Positions 21,701 through 33,300 of a stretch of DNA of 64,000 nt are shown here, in pieces; positions within the stretch are counted from its first letter, which is position 1; each line of letters starts with the position of its first letter. The stretch spans positions 62,001-126,000 of the forward strand of contig JAQGDQ010000387.1 of NCBI GenBank assembly GCA_030141605.1. Direction: 5' to 3'. The notes under the pieces were generated by a model. That model was not told the DNA's origin and ran no database searches. It saw only the letters and a program-made list of their open reading frames with translations. Position numbers and translations under genes: made by a program. This DNA is from Tubiluchus corallicola (taxonomy: Eukaryota; Priapulida; Priapulimorpha; Priapulimorphida; Tubiluchidae).

Positions 21701-23650
21701 AAAAAGTAAAACATGTGATACCTGATACGCTGTTGCCTTTTGTTGTTTAGTTTGCAGAAGCGCATACTTCAGACTCAAGAGTTTTGGGTCGCTACAGTCC
21801 CACGTCTCAGGAATTTATTGAGGCTTCCAACTGGTGTTTGAAACCAATATGGACGCTTTGCCGAAAGGTTTTATTACACATTGAGCAATTCAGCTTACTC
21901 ATAACCTGAAGTAATCCGAATTGATATGTGTGAATTTTGTCAGCTGAAATCCCAAATACCAGACGTTTCGTAACAATTTGTTGCCAAAATTATGATAGTT
22001 CTTTAAAATTTTCATTTTCAATAGATATTATAGCTTATCGCCAAGGCACTCTTTGTGAAAGTCGACCTCAAATAGTTTTTGATTGGTCCACTTTATCAGC
22101 CATAAACTGTACAAAATGACAAATAAAACCATCATCATTATCATCATCGTCACAATGCTATGTACTCAACCGTCCAATCACATGGCATAGTCCAGTTGGG
22201 TAAAAATTATAGGTGACAGTTCGGTCTTCAGACACCCTCCGAGATGAAGTATTTTTTAGAAGCGGAGATGTCCAATTAATGTCTTTTGTGTTAATGTGAG
22301 CATTCTACTATCCACCTGCCCTTTGATTTCTATGATGGCTGATTTGATTCAGGATGTGATGCAGAATGCCAAATACATTTACAGCGTTTTGGGCCTATCA
22401 CACACGCACTTAATTGCCTAACACCCTCGCTTTGTTTTAATTTATGCGATAAGCAGGTCTAGCCGAAACTAGAATTGAACTAGCAACAAATTATACTTTT
22501 CATATATAACAAATACTAACATGTAGTAACTATATGTGTGTATATGTGCGTGTCTGTGTGCGTGCGCGCGCGTCCGTGACTATATATGTAACACGAATAA
22601 TAAGCGAATACTAACAATAAACTGTAATAAATGAAACTTGCTTAAAAATCTGACCCTGGTGCTGTACGTAGTGCGTCACGTGACGTGTCCTTTTTAACAA
22701 CTTGTAGACACATTTTTGGTTGCACAGGCTTCAATAGAGGTCTTGTAAATGAGACCACTTTACAATTTTTGGCCGCACTAAGCTTGTAACAAATCTAGTG
22801 TGCCATAAACTTATAAAGTGTTGATAAACGATACTTTATCGAATCGACACGGAAAACATTATCGCATCAATGTTGTCCAAAAAATCGTAACGTATCGATA
22901 CTAAAAAAGCACCCAAATCGTAGATGCAGCGAGAAAAATATTAGTAATCCCAGTAATAACACTGACTGTTCCCTCAGATTTGTTTATGAGCTTCGTATTG
23001 ACTAAGTAGCAAATGTGAGCGACATTTGAAACAAACAATATTGCTGAAATATGGCGAAAAATCATTTCAAAATTCCATCACTGATTAGAAATTAATTATA
23101 CAGTAAAGTTCGTCTTTGATTTAAAATGTTTTTTATCATTCACATTCAGTCGATTTGCTAGAAAAATATGTGGGTTCTATTGCATTTAGAAATCGTATCA
23201 TATCGTATCACAGAAGAATTCAAGCTGGATATCGATCTATGAAGAAAAGTGCCATATGGTATCCTTATCGTAGTACCCAGTTATCGATTACCAACAATAT
23301 TATTATTACTACACTGGAACTCGCAATAGTCAATAATGGAAAAACTTCCAAGTGACACTGAATTTTATTTTCTTAAAAATGCTATGTATTCCATGAATAA
23401 CCAAATTCATACTTTGTCCAACTAGTCAAGAATTTTGCTTGAGTTGCATAACATCTGTTAATATTTTTAATGTCAACAATCTTGCAATGATACGCAGCTG
23501 CATAATTATGCTTAAGAATCTCGGAGAATCCCATTGCTCCTTGTACCTACTTGATCTAAACTGCTTCCTCACTCAACATGTGTTCCGGGTCAAAGGTCAA
23601 AGCAGGATGGAGCTGCCTTTACAGCATGCACGTAGTCTTAAAATTTAATT
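18761..23650. other. Gene-poor stretch, no supported gene
   Basis: Mostly AT-rich. A GC-richer patch at 19740-19880 contains an ATG with good context (ACAAATGG) and a following GTAAAC, and 22000-22120 could be a terminal exon with AATAAA just after its stop, but joining them is speculative. 20993-21060 begins CAGGGCTGGATTAACACG and looks like another hAT-type repeat end. 22530-22580 is a GT/GC-rich simple repeat. A TCACGTGA box is at about 22676. 22790-23300 has several ATCGATA-type motifs of unknown origin. Confidence 0.4.
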
Positions 23651-23717
23651 AAAATCGATGAACCAAATCAACATATCATACTCTCAGATAAACTTCATGA
23701 AAATTTCCAATAAGTTA

Positions 23718-24959
23718 CTATACATCAAATTCTATGATTTTATTTTCTGTGTTCTCTTCATTATCATCAGATAAGGTTAAACTCTTATACTTTGCTGCAT
23801 TTTCTTCATTATCACACAGGTCTAAACTCTTATACTTTGTTGCCCGAAACTTCACCCTCATCTTGTAAGCACTGTAGCGAATGCGCTCCCTGTACTTCAC
23901 AACTATGACGACAGTGCTGACTGCAACGAATGTCAAGAACGCAATCCAGAACACGCCCATTCCGGATCTCGGATCCAGGGTGAGTATGATTATACGGTTT
24001 GTGGGGCACGCCAGCAACGTAAGATTAACAGAAAACAATGAGGTACCTTCGTAAGAGCTGGGATCAGCAATACTGCACCTCATCAAGTCTTCACTGATGA
24101 ATCTGAAGTTGTAAGATGAATTCTGAAGCCATTGTAAGAATTCATACGAATGGCAATCGCACTGGAACGGATTCACGGACAAATTGACCGTCTGAAGCTG
24201 CTCCATGGACTCCAGAAGACGCATGTCATCACCGGACAACAGGTGAATATGGTTGACGGATAAATCCAAATCTCGAATGTTCTCCACACAGTTGGATGTC
24301 AGGTTTAGATTATGTAACTGGTTCTGGGAAAAATCCAGTTCCCGAAGCTTTGGCATGTTACAGAACAGAGGCTGAGTACCATCTTCGTCTGGTATTTTTT
24401 TCAAACCATTATCAGCTAGGCTAAGTCGTCTCAAAGCAGGCGGGGCACGCTCGAATAACTTGGCAAGATTTGGCGTGAAACTTGTACCGTTTTCCGTCCT
24501 CCTTGCAAACGCGTCCTGTAAATTTAGGAGCTGCAATTCCGGCACTGCCGCAAATACGTAGGAGTCAAAGTTCAAAATGTTGTTATTCCGTAAGTCCAAC
24601 ACGTTCAAACCCTCCATATTTTTAAAAGTGAAACTATCGATATTGCTGATATTATTGCTCGATAGACTCAGCGTTTCCAGATACGACAACTCTCTCATCA
24701 CGAAAAACCCTTCCATATTAGGGAAGTAATTTCCGGTGAGTTCTATTTCAGCTAGATATTCATTGTTGGCAGCGTCGCCTAGCGTTTCCTCGATTTCTTC
24801 CAGCGAAGACTGGTTAAAATTTTGGTCGACACATGAAAATGTTTGATAGGTACAAGTACAGCCTGTATAGCAGAGAACTTCAGACCTTCCCCATGCGTTG
24901 GTCTTGGAGAAAGAAAGAACCAGCAACACCCAGACAAAACTAAACGTTTTAGTATCCAT
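23718..24959 (-). CDS. Type I membrane leucine-rich-repeat protein
   Basis: A single coding exon of 413 residues. An in-frame ATG at 24974 exists, but TTTACTGCAG| just before the ATG at 24959 looks like a splice acceptor, so I start at 24959 with a likely 5' UTR intron. Order: signal peptide (about 1-22), Cys-rich LRRNT (CYTGCTCTYQTFSC), several LRRs with LxxLxLxxN patterns at about 70-270, LRRCT starting NPFQCDC, a transmembrane helix at about 334-355, and a basic then acidic cytoplasmic tail. The tail holds a tandem duplication, YKSLDLCDNEEN and YKSLTLSDDNEEN; YKSL fits the YxxPhi sorting signal. There is no TIR domain, so it is not a Toll-like receptor as it stands. Several N-x-S/T sites are present. 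Role: probably cell-surface recognition or adhesion; ligand unknown. A minus-strand AATAAA is at about 23365. Confidence 0.88.
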   Translation of the reverse strand: MDTKTFSFVWVLLVLSFSKTNAWGRSEVLCYTGCTCTYQTFSCVDQNFNQSSLEEIEETLGDAANNEYLAEIELTGNYFPNMEGFFVMRELSYLETLSLSSNNISNIDSFTFKNMEGLNVLDLRNNNILNFDSYVFAAVPELQLLNLQDAFARRTENGTSFTPNLAKLFERAPPALRRLSLADNGLKKIPDEDGTQPLFCNMPKLRELDFSQNQLHNLNLTSNCVENIRDLDLSVNHIHLLSGDDMRLLESMEQLQTVNLSVNPFQCDCHSYEFLQWLQNSSYNFRFISEDLMRCSIADPSSYEGTSLFSVNLTLLACPTNRIIILTLDPRSGMGVFWIAFLTFVAVSTVVIVVKYRERIRYSAYKMRVKFRATKYKSLDLCDNEENAAKYKSLTLSDDNEENTENKIIEFDV

Positions 24960-24974
24960 GCCTGCAGTAAACAT

Positions 24975-26820
24975 ATAAATTACAAGAGCCGGACATATCG
25001 TTAAAAATTACAATATTAACCAGTTTGAAACGTAAATCAGCTGTATGAATTTGATATTTTTTATGAAGTAGGTTAAATTAAAATGATTCAGTTTGAGTTA
25101 GATCACACTAGATTATATTAGATTAAACTTCATGATCAGTTAAGTTAAGATTCACATCAAAACACTTCATACAGTCGAATGACAACGAACATCGAAATTT
25201 ACTTAAAACAAATAAATCACATTAAAAGCTCTGCTTACACGGTTGAAAGACAATTCATCCTTGATGTCACTTGAAAAGCAGAAAACTCTTTAAATGATGA
25301 TAATTAATATGTATTAATATACAATAAATTTCTTATTATACTTACTGTTATATTACTATTAACTTGTCAGTAAAGTAACTATAATTTTAACCAAAGTTTC
25401 AAATAAATGTAATATATTTTCATCTCAAAACCGTTATTATGTAGTGTAGAAAAAGAAAAATAGCACAAAATATTCATAATTATGCAAAGTCATCTGATGT
25501 CTCTTTCTTTGTTTTCTGCACGAGCAAATCACAAAATATGTTCTTGTAGGCTCATATACGATGTGCTCGCAAAAGTTTGCTGACACGCTATGCAGTCATA
25601 GTCCTAAGTACATACGATATTCTAACACAGACTTTTCTATGTGCATGCAGAAATAACTAATGATTATTTGCATAGTCAATCACTCCTAGCCACTTTGGAC
25701 TAAAGAGCAGATTTAGTATTTCTGATAAGAATTGGAGATTACTATCGGGTATAACGCATAGGGGTCACATTTGCAAATAATAAAGCAGCATTTGCTACAA
25801 AGAATAGCATAAATCGTCTCCTTTACATTACAGGTCTGCATTTCTTCCTTTTTTACAAAAATATGTAACATAATAATGGATACTGTAGCTTTTAAAACTT
25901 TATGAAAATACAATTTTTTTCACTCATCGCAACAGCTTTTGCCTGAATGTGACACGGATGTTACTTTTGCTCTTGATATCTTTTTGGCATTGAAACTGGC
26001 AATTTGGAAATTTGGTGCGAGACTCAGAAATTCTCCAGAAAAAGTCTAATAAACTATGATACCTTTTCGTGTCTTAAACTAACTTTAACTGGGCTCTAAA
26101 TTTCACTTCACCACAATCACTCATTATTCGAAACACCAAATGAGCCATGCAGTTCTTGCACAAATTGTCAAATATTGTCAGTGTAGTTCATTCTCCTTCT
26201 CGTCGATTTGCGCAAAGGAATCAAGTCATTTAGCAGCAAGACATGGTGTTAGATTTCGAAATCTACTCTTATTAAACAAAAAGAAGTTAACCAGGTCATT
26301 GTATGTGACGGGAACAGCCATGTTGAGCAATTTCAGAACATCTGTTACAAAAACTATTTGCACAGACAGACACGGTAACCAAGCGTTTCATAAATGCAGA
26401 TAAAACATACTACTCAAGATGGGTAGAGCTTTCGAGACATCCCAGCACCTGGAACATATTTTGCAGTCTGGCAAAAACAGAGACATTTCAATTTAAAAGA
26501 AATCATAATTTCATTAAACAAAAGGGTGACCTTTGTTTAGAAATGTGTATAGTAATGCTACAGACAAACATGACAACAAAAAAATACTCAGTCAACTCTT
26601 TGCATGTATTATATGATAATCGTTTAAGTATTCTTTATTTCTTAATAAGCATATGATCATGCAGATATACAAAATAAACATCTTATGAGTAGGTAAACAG
26701 TAAAAATCTTATTGGTGGCTGCAAGTTTCTCCAATTACGTTAGTCACATCAAAACCTCGATACTTGTCACAGCCTTGGTACACCAATACCTTGCACCATG
26801 TCTGCCTAAGGTGTCTAGCA
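24975..26820. other. Intergenic, no gene seen
   Basis: Between the LRR gene and the XPD 3' end; presumably LRR 5' UTR/promoter and XPD 3' flank. AT-rich, no repeat family I recognise and no exon with supported splice sites. A TTTATT at about 26635 could be a distal XPD polyadenylation signal. Confidence 0.4.
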
Positions 26821-27124
26821 CAGGTAGTCGTTGATTTATGACTGGAATTGGTTATAGCTGATTGGTCGTAAGACGAACTGGACATAAGTCAGACCCACAT
26901 ATTCAAGCAATGCGACCTTATGCATAACAAGTTGTGTGTATGTGCTCCAAGTACGGCGGCACATACAGAAAAATTTATCGAAACACATAACAATTCAAAG
27001 TTAATTTGTTCGAAAAATATCAGGAAAATTGAGTTAGATTTGTACAGCTAATTGACTTAAGCTGTGCTCGGGCCATAAACTTGAACAGTCGTAAGCTGCA
27101 TGGCCGTAAGTCGATGACTCCTTG
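26821..27124. mobile_element. TA-target MITE, family CAGGTAGTCGTTGA
   Basis: Left end CAGGTAGTCGTTGATTTATG, right end inverted as CAAGGAGTCATCGACTTACG: imperfect terminal inverted repeats over about 24 bp. The right flank is TA and the left CA (one mutation). Interior repeats of CGTAAGNCGA type are also inverted. No coding capacity. Confidence 0.6.
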
Positions 27125-27355
27125 TACACACGTACAGGTGAGGAGTTAATTGTAGAACCTTCACAACACAGCAATTCAAAAGTCTGCCTCAAAACAAATG
27201 GAGACTCCATCTTTAACAGAAAAGGTTGGTGAATGTGACTCAGGGCATAGAATTCTCATCAGGGCAGACCAAGGTCCATAAAGTCTTCATGCAGACCGCA
27301 GAAGCATTGACGAGCAATAACGTGAGAGACTGAGAGTAAGTTCTACAGTTGAGGG

Positions 27356-30300
27356 TCAAGTCACATGATTCATTTGATTGTGAATCCTCTTCTGCATCTC
27401 CTCACTCTGCAGTTGTTCCAGTGTCAAGAGAGATAAACCAAGCTGATCTTCCTGAAAAATAAAATCATGGCATCCATAACTCCTGTAGGCTTAGTAGATG
27501 CAATTAAATCCACTTGATAAGACTTTTGCAACTATTCTTATTAAATGATTAATTAACTAATTACATCTGCATAGTATACAAGCAATAACTTTATAAAACC
27601 GGATGGAAGAAACTTCAAACTTTACAGCGAGTTTTCTGAATCGAGTTTCTCCCTGACAGTAAATTCACAAGTGTGAACTGCTTTGCGAGTTACTGTTGAC
27701 AAGTTATTGCAAACTCACAGACAGTTGCCGTGAATTGATTTCGTATGAATTACTGTCTAGCAAGAACACCTTAGAGAATTACCCTCGATACTTCTAACAA
27801 TGAACAGAGAAATGAGTGTCAGCTCGCACTTACTATCGACGAGTAACTCGCAACAAGCTTTGCTTTCTAGTCTGAACACACTTCCGAGTTACTTGGTGAG
27901 CTGACTTGGCGAAAAAACTCACTTAGTCTGAACGCACCATTAGATTGTTACGGCATCTAATGGAGGTTAACCAGGCAAAAAACTCATATATTTTATACGG
28001 TAATTTTAAAATGCAAGTGTAAACACTTAAGTTTCTTTAATGCCGTATGGCTGTTAGTCCCAATGTTCACTGAAAGTTTAACAATTCAGGTTCAATAACA
28101 GTATTAACAATCTGAACAGGGCAGCAAAGTTGTTGCAAATTAGAAAACAAAAGCCGTTTATTTTTGGAAATTAACCCCCATGTCATACCCGAGTAAATGG
28201 TTGCGCCATCTGTCTGAGAAATCGCTTACTAATCTGCACGGCTTCCTCGATCGTAAGATTACAGAGACTGTCGCGCAAATACTCCTGAATCCACTTGGGA
28301 AGTTTCCCCTTTTTATCTGCCCGTGCAAACCTCTGCAAGAAAATTAAATATACAAACACACACACTACATGACTGCAGATTGGATTTAAAATAATCTCTA
28401 TTAATAGACAGCTAATGGATTTAAAATAATCTCTATAAATAGACAGCTAAACACAAAGCCAGTGCCTCCGCACTGCAATATTCTCGTTCCTAGCATTGCA
28501 TCTATATTTACGGACTTACAGAATTGACCATAGCGAGTGTAGCAGCTTCCGCAACTGACAAGAAAACCTCTAAGCAACTACTAGTATTTTGTTAAGCTGT
28601 TAAACTGACAAAAACATGGGTATTACGTTTATAGGCAAAGGCTGGGAGCATGTCGACAAAATATGGACCAGGTTAAATCCACTAACTGAGAGTAATGCTC
28701 CACCAGCAAGAAGCTAAGAAATTAAATCTTTTTTCATCAAACACAATAAAAAAACCTTCTTTCTTAGTACAGAAAAAACAATATTAATATTAGTGCATTT
28801 ATCCTGCAATATATTCTTTTTTTACATTTAAATTAAAATAATTTCTGCAGTCTGCATTAAAAATATTTATTGAAAACAGAAATTTCATAGTAAACAAATT
28901 TAGAGCAACAATTTCGCAGCAAAAAACTAAACTATTCGGTTTTAAACGATTTTTCTTCATTCTGGCTGTACAGTTACTTACTCTGTCTGCAAATACCATA
29001 ATGCCGTAGTCGGTTTTGCCTCGAATTACGCGTCCCACACACTGTGCCGAGTGCCTCATCGCGTCGAAAGTGAGGAAGTCGTTCTCCCGTACCTGAAACT
29101 GATCGCGCAGGTATTCGAGTCTCGCTTTGAGGATTCGGCTCTGAGTGTATACGTACGGAATGCCAAACATGATGACGCATCGTCCAAGATGATGATCTGA
29201 ATAAAAAAACAAAATGTACATGATTGAGTTTTGTGCCCATACTGTACACATAATACTTAATTCATTTTGGTTGTGGCAGGACAGGTACTTAATGTCATTA
29301 AACAGTACAGGTGTCTTAGCCACATATGGACGCGTCATAATCCTCTGTCAACGAAAGAAACAGCTGAAGACAGTATGGCAAATAAAACCTCACAGAGCAG
29401 TCAATTTTCAATCAATAAAATACCTCAGTGTTACTTAGCTTTGATAAGAAAGTACACACCATCACCACTCAGCTATTTTTTTCCTCACCTGCAACACTGC
29501 ACATTTATATATATAATACAGTTTATTGAGCATACAACATAAAGAGACCATCACCACTCAGCTATTTTTTCCTCACCTGCAACACTGCACATTTATATAT
29601 ATATAATACAGTTTATTGAGCATACAACATAAAGAGACCATCACCACTCAGCTATTTTTTCCTCACCTGCAACATTGCACTTTTATATATATAATACAGT
29701 TTATTGAGCATACAACATAAAGAGACCATCACCACTCAGCTATTCCCTCACCTGCAACATTGCACTTTTATATATATATATATAATACAGTTTATTGAGC
29801 ATACAACATAAAGAGAACATCACCACTCAGCTATTTTTTCCTCACCTGCAACATTGCACTTTTCTATATATATAGTACAGTTTATTGAGCATACAACATA
29901 AAGAGACCAAAAAACATTGATCCTGAACATAAGATGGAGCAGCTCAAATGCAACAATACTAACAAAAGCACAATACTAACAAAAGCACAATGATAACAAA
30001 GGCACAATACTAACAAAAGCACAATACTAACAAACACACAATGATAACAAAAGCCAATACTAACAAACGCACAATGATAACAAAAGCACAATGATAACAC
30101 ATAAAAACAACAATAGTACGAAAACATTTTGTAGGCTGCGAGTTCAAATTAAAGTTATTTGCCATCCTGTTTCTCTTCCCTTTTCTTACTAATATTGTAT
30201 GTAAAATTTATTGTTAGTGTTCCTATCTCTACATCGTTTATGCCATTAATAAACATAAACTGCTCACTTACAGGCATTTCTGCAAAAGGAGGAAATATAA

Positions 30301-33300
30301 CTAGAGGTCTATAACTAGCACACATTATGAAAACCATCAAGAGGTAAACACCGTCACAATGCAAAAAGGTAAAAATTTCGGCAACAGAAAATACCGAAAT
30401 CAATTCCCTCAGAAACTTTTCCGCGCGCCACTGACAGCAATATCGCACCACGTCCATTCTCGCAAGCTTTCTGGTAATTAGCAAGAGCCAAGCTCGTTTC
30501 CGCAGCATCCGGAGTCTCAATGAACAACAACTTGTTGCGCTGAATTGTGTCAATAATGCCTTGTTCATACCAAGATGCTACAGTGTTCTCCTAAAAAATC
30601 AAATCGTAAGTGTAAAGCAAAATGAATGTTAGTTAATTAACAAATAAAGTTAATTAATTGATTACTTAATTAATTAATTAACTTAATCGTGAGTGTAAAG
30701 CAAAATGAATGTTAGTTAATTAACAAATAAAGTTAATTAATCAATTAACTGAATTTGTTAATACGGTCATTAATAAATTATTTAATGGTGTTAGTGTAAA
30801 GAAGGTTCTAATGTAATGGAAAAAAGATAAGCAGTTTTATATTAAAAAGGGTTTAACAGCAATTCCTTTCAGAAAATTGCCAAAAAGTGTTAAAAGTTAA
30901 CAGCAGCTTAGCAAAACTAACTATTTCCTATTGACACTTACTTGTTTCAAAATTCATCATTTTGGAGCTTATTTTTTTATAAACTGGCATTAAGCCAAAA
31001 TTTTATAGAAATAAAAGAGTTAAGTATAAAACAACCTATGACTATAAGAAACTGTTGACGCAAACTGAAACAATAACAAAACAATTAGAGGAAAAAAGGA
31101 AATTTTAATGTCAATCTCAAAAAATCTCCTACACAAAGTTACATTTAGAATTACGCTTACCAGTTCAAAGGACATATGTAATTGAAATAGAAAAATCTTA
31201 ATAATTTAAAATATTCGAGCCACCTTGGCAAGACATCACTATCCCAGTGTGCACCTCTGACTCACCAAAAAACACATTTCTGACCTGATTAATAACATGA
31301 AGTAATTTAAACTTTCGTTTAGTTAGCGAAGTGTGATTATGTTTTCTCACACAAATGCTCTTGATTATTTTTTCAAACTTATCTAACCTAGTTTTGAACG
31401 ACTTACTATTAAAATGGCTACGCCTAACGGTCATCGCCGGAGTTTAAATTTACAACGCTACTGGTACTGAAAGTCCTGTATGCAATAAGACAGCAAGCGA
31501 GCGATAAAAAAATCCAAGGTGAATTTTCAAGCTTTATTTACGGAGAATGCCTTCATGTGTTTTAAACATAAAGCGACTTTAACAAAGCTTGAATGTTTTA
31601 TCTGTTTGAAATTTCCTGCAGGGTTTTTCTGCAAAATTGCAAGAGTAGAGATAAACACAAAGTATACCATGTAGAGATAGCTGGTGAAGAATCCTACAAG
31701 ACCATCTGGTACGATGGCTGACATTTCTGCAAGCAGCGCACCATAGTTTCTTATCACAGCAATGTCTTCACGAGTTTCGTACTTTGAACTTATGCTGACC
31801 TGATCATTTCCTCGGTTAACAATCTAAAATATGAAAGACAAAGGCAAAAGTAAAATCCATTTTTCACTAAAGACCCAATGGTAAATTCCGATCTGCCTTG
31901 GCCATTTTGGTTAACAACTCATATTCCTACACAGCATGGCACCTGAGATTACAAAGTACTAGTTTCGAATCCTGGTTAACTCAATCCTTTCAGAACCTTT
32001 TAAATTTGTCTGTCGACTGCATATTTTATTATTAATTAAAGAACTAATAAAATTAATAATTGATCCAACACCTTCATCTTTCTTTCATTAGCTTCATCGT
32101 CGCTCATTCTATCTTTGTAGCTTTACATCAACATGAAAACTCTTTAGCACACTCCTATTCAAAAAATACGTTACTTAACTTTCTCATTCTCGCTCTTACC
32201 TAATAAATAACTAACAGTTCTTATAATAATGTGCCTATGGAACACTTACAAATCACATATCTACTCTCTGAAAGATTTTTATACTGGTTGTACCTATTAG
32301 CCAATCACCGTTTGATTAATTTTGCATTGTACTTATTACAAACGTTCTTGTGATTATGTTTCTTGTCAAATAAAAATCTTGTTTTAACTAACTAACAAAA
32401 CACATTGATAAAAAATGGCTGCTAAGAACATGAAAACAGCTGTCACGAAATAAGAAGCCCCCAATGTGAATTTCACATTGTAACAGTTACAAAAACATGT
32501 ATACACATTAGCATACAACAAAGCACTGAATCATTTGCAGAACAATGTTTTTTTTAGGTCTCCTCAACATAAAACTAATCTTAGAGTCACAATAAATACA
32601 AATTTTGTTTGCAGAGAACTAACAGCTAGTTCAAAAAAGTTTAATATAAAAGTCGATTCTTTTAAACACATCCTTACTGAAAAAATGTGCGGATAAAAAC
32701 TAAACTTTAATATCAAAATTTTAGGAAAATCCTCACAAATACCTAAATACTAACTTCCACTATGAATATCGAAAAAAATGACATTAAAACTTAGTAATAA
32801 CATTGAAGTTTAACATTCAAATTCATACATCTTTTTTGCAATTTCTTTCACAGCAGTTAAAAGGTACCTACAATATAAAATCAGACAAGTTTAAAATAGA
32901 TACAAGACATTAAAAAATCAATGGTGTACAATAAACATTTTGTTTCAATGGTCCTCGATACATTAAACACAATTTTCCATACTGGAATCATTACACACTT
33001 ACCATAGGACACAAACACGGCCTTGCCAAGGTCATCGTGTACGAAGCCATCGTAACTGGCTGGAAGTCTAAAATCTTCGGGTAAATCTCCAGGGGCGATA
33101 ATGTCTACAAAAAATAATAGGCTTCACTTCTTAATCGATCACAAGGTTTTGTGACATTCACAAATTTTTAGAGTTGCATGTTGATGTGGTCGCAAGCAAA
33201 CCTGTCGTGAAGTTTGGGCTTCAAAATTCACCCGCCATAAGGAAGCCAAGATGAATTAATTTACATACGTTCTTATAGCTGTAGGTATTGGTTGGTGGTA

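Noticed and set aside
21752-21901. Stop-free segment after TTGTTGTTTAG reading FAEAHTSDSRVLGRY...
   Set aside because: The downstream donor is poor (GTTTTA), the phase does not fit neighbouring candidates and no family is recognised.
26140-26403. 87-codon plus-strand frame upstream of the LRR gene
   Set aside because: No splice, homology or codon-usage support; probably chance in the LRR 5' flank.
28799-29338. 179-codon minus-strand frame
   Set aside because: It is XPD exon 16 (28982-29196) extended into both introns; only the exon is real.
29459-29909. CRISPR-like array
   Set aside because: The whole unit of about 90 bp is repeated, without unique spacers, in a eukaryotic intron.
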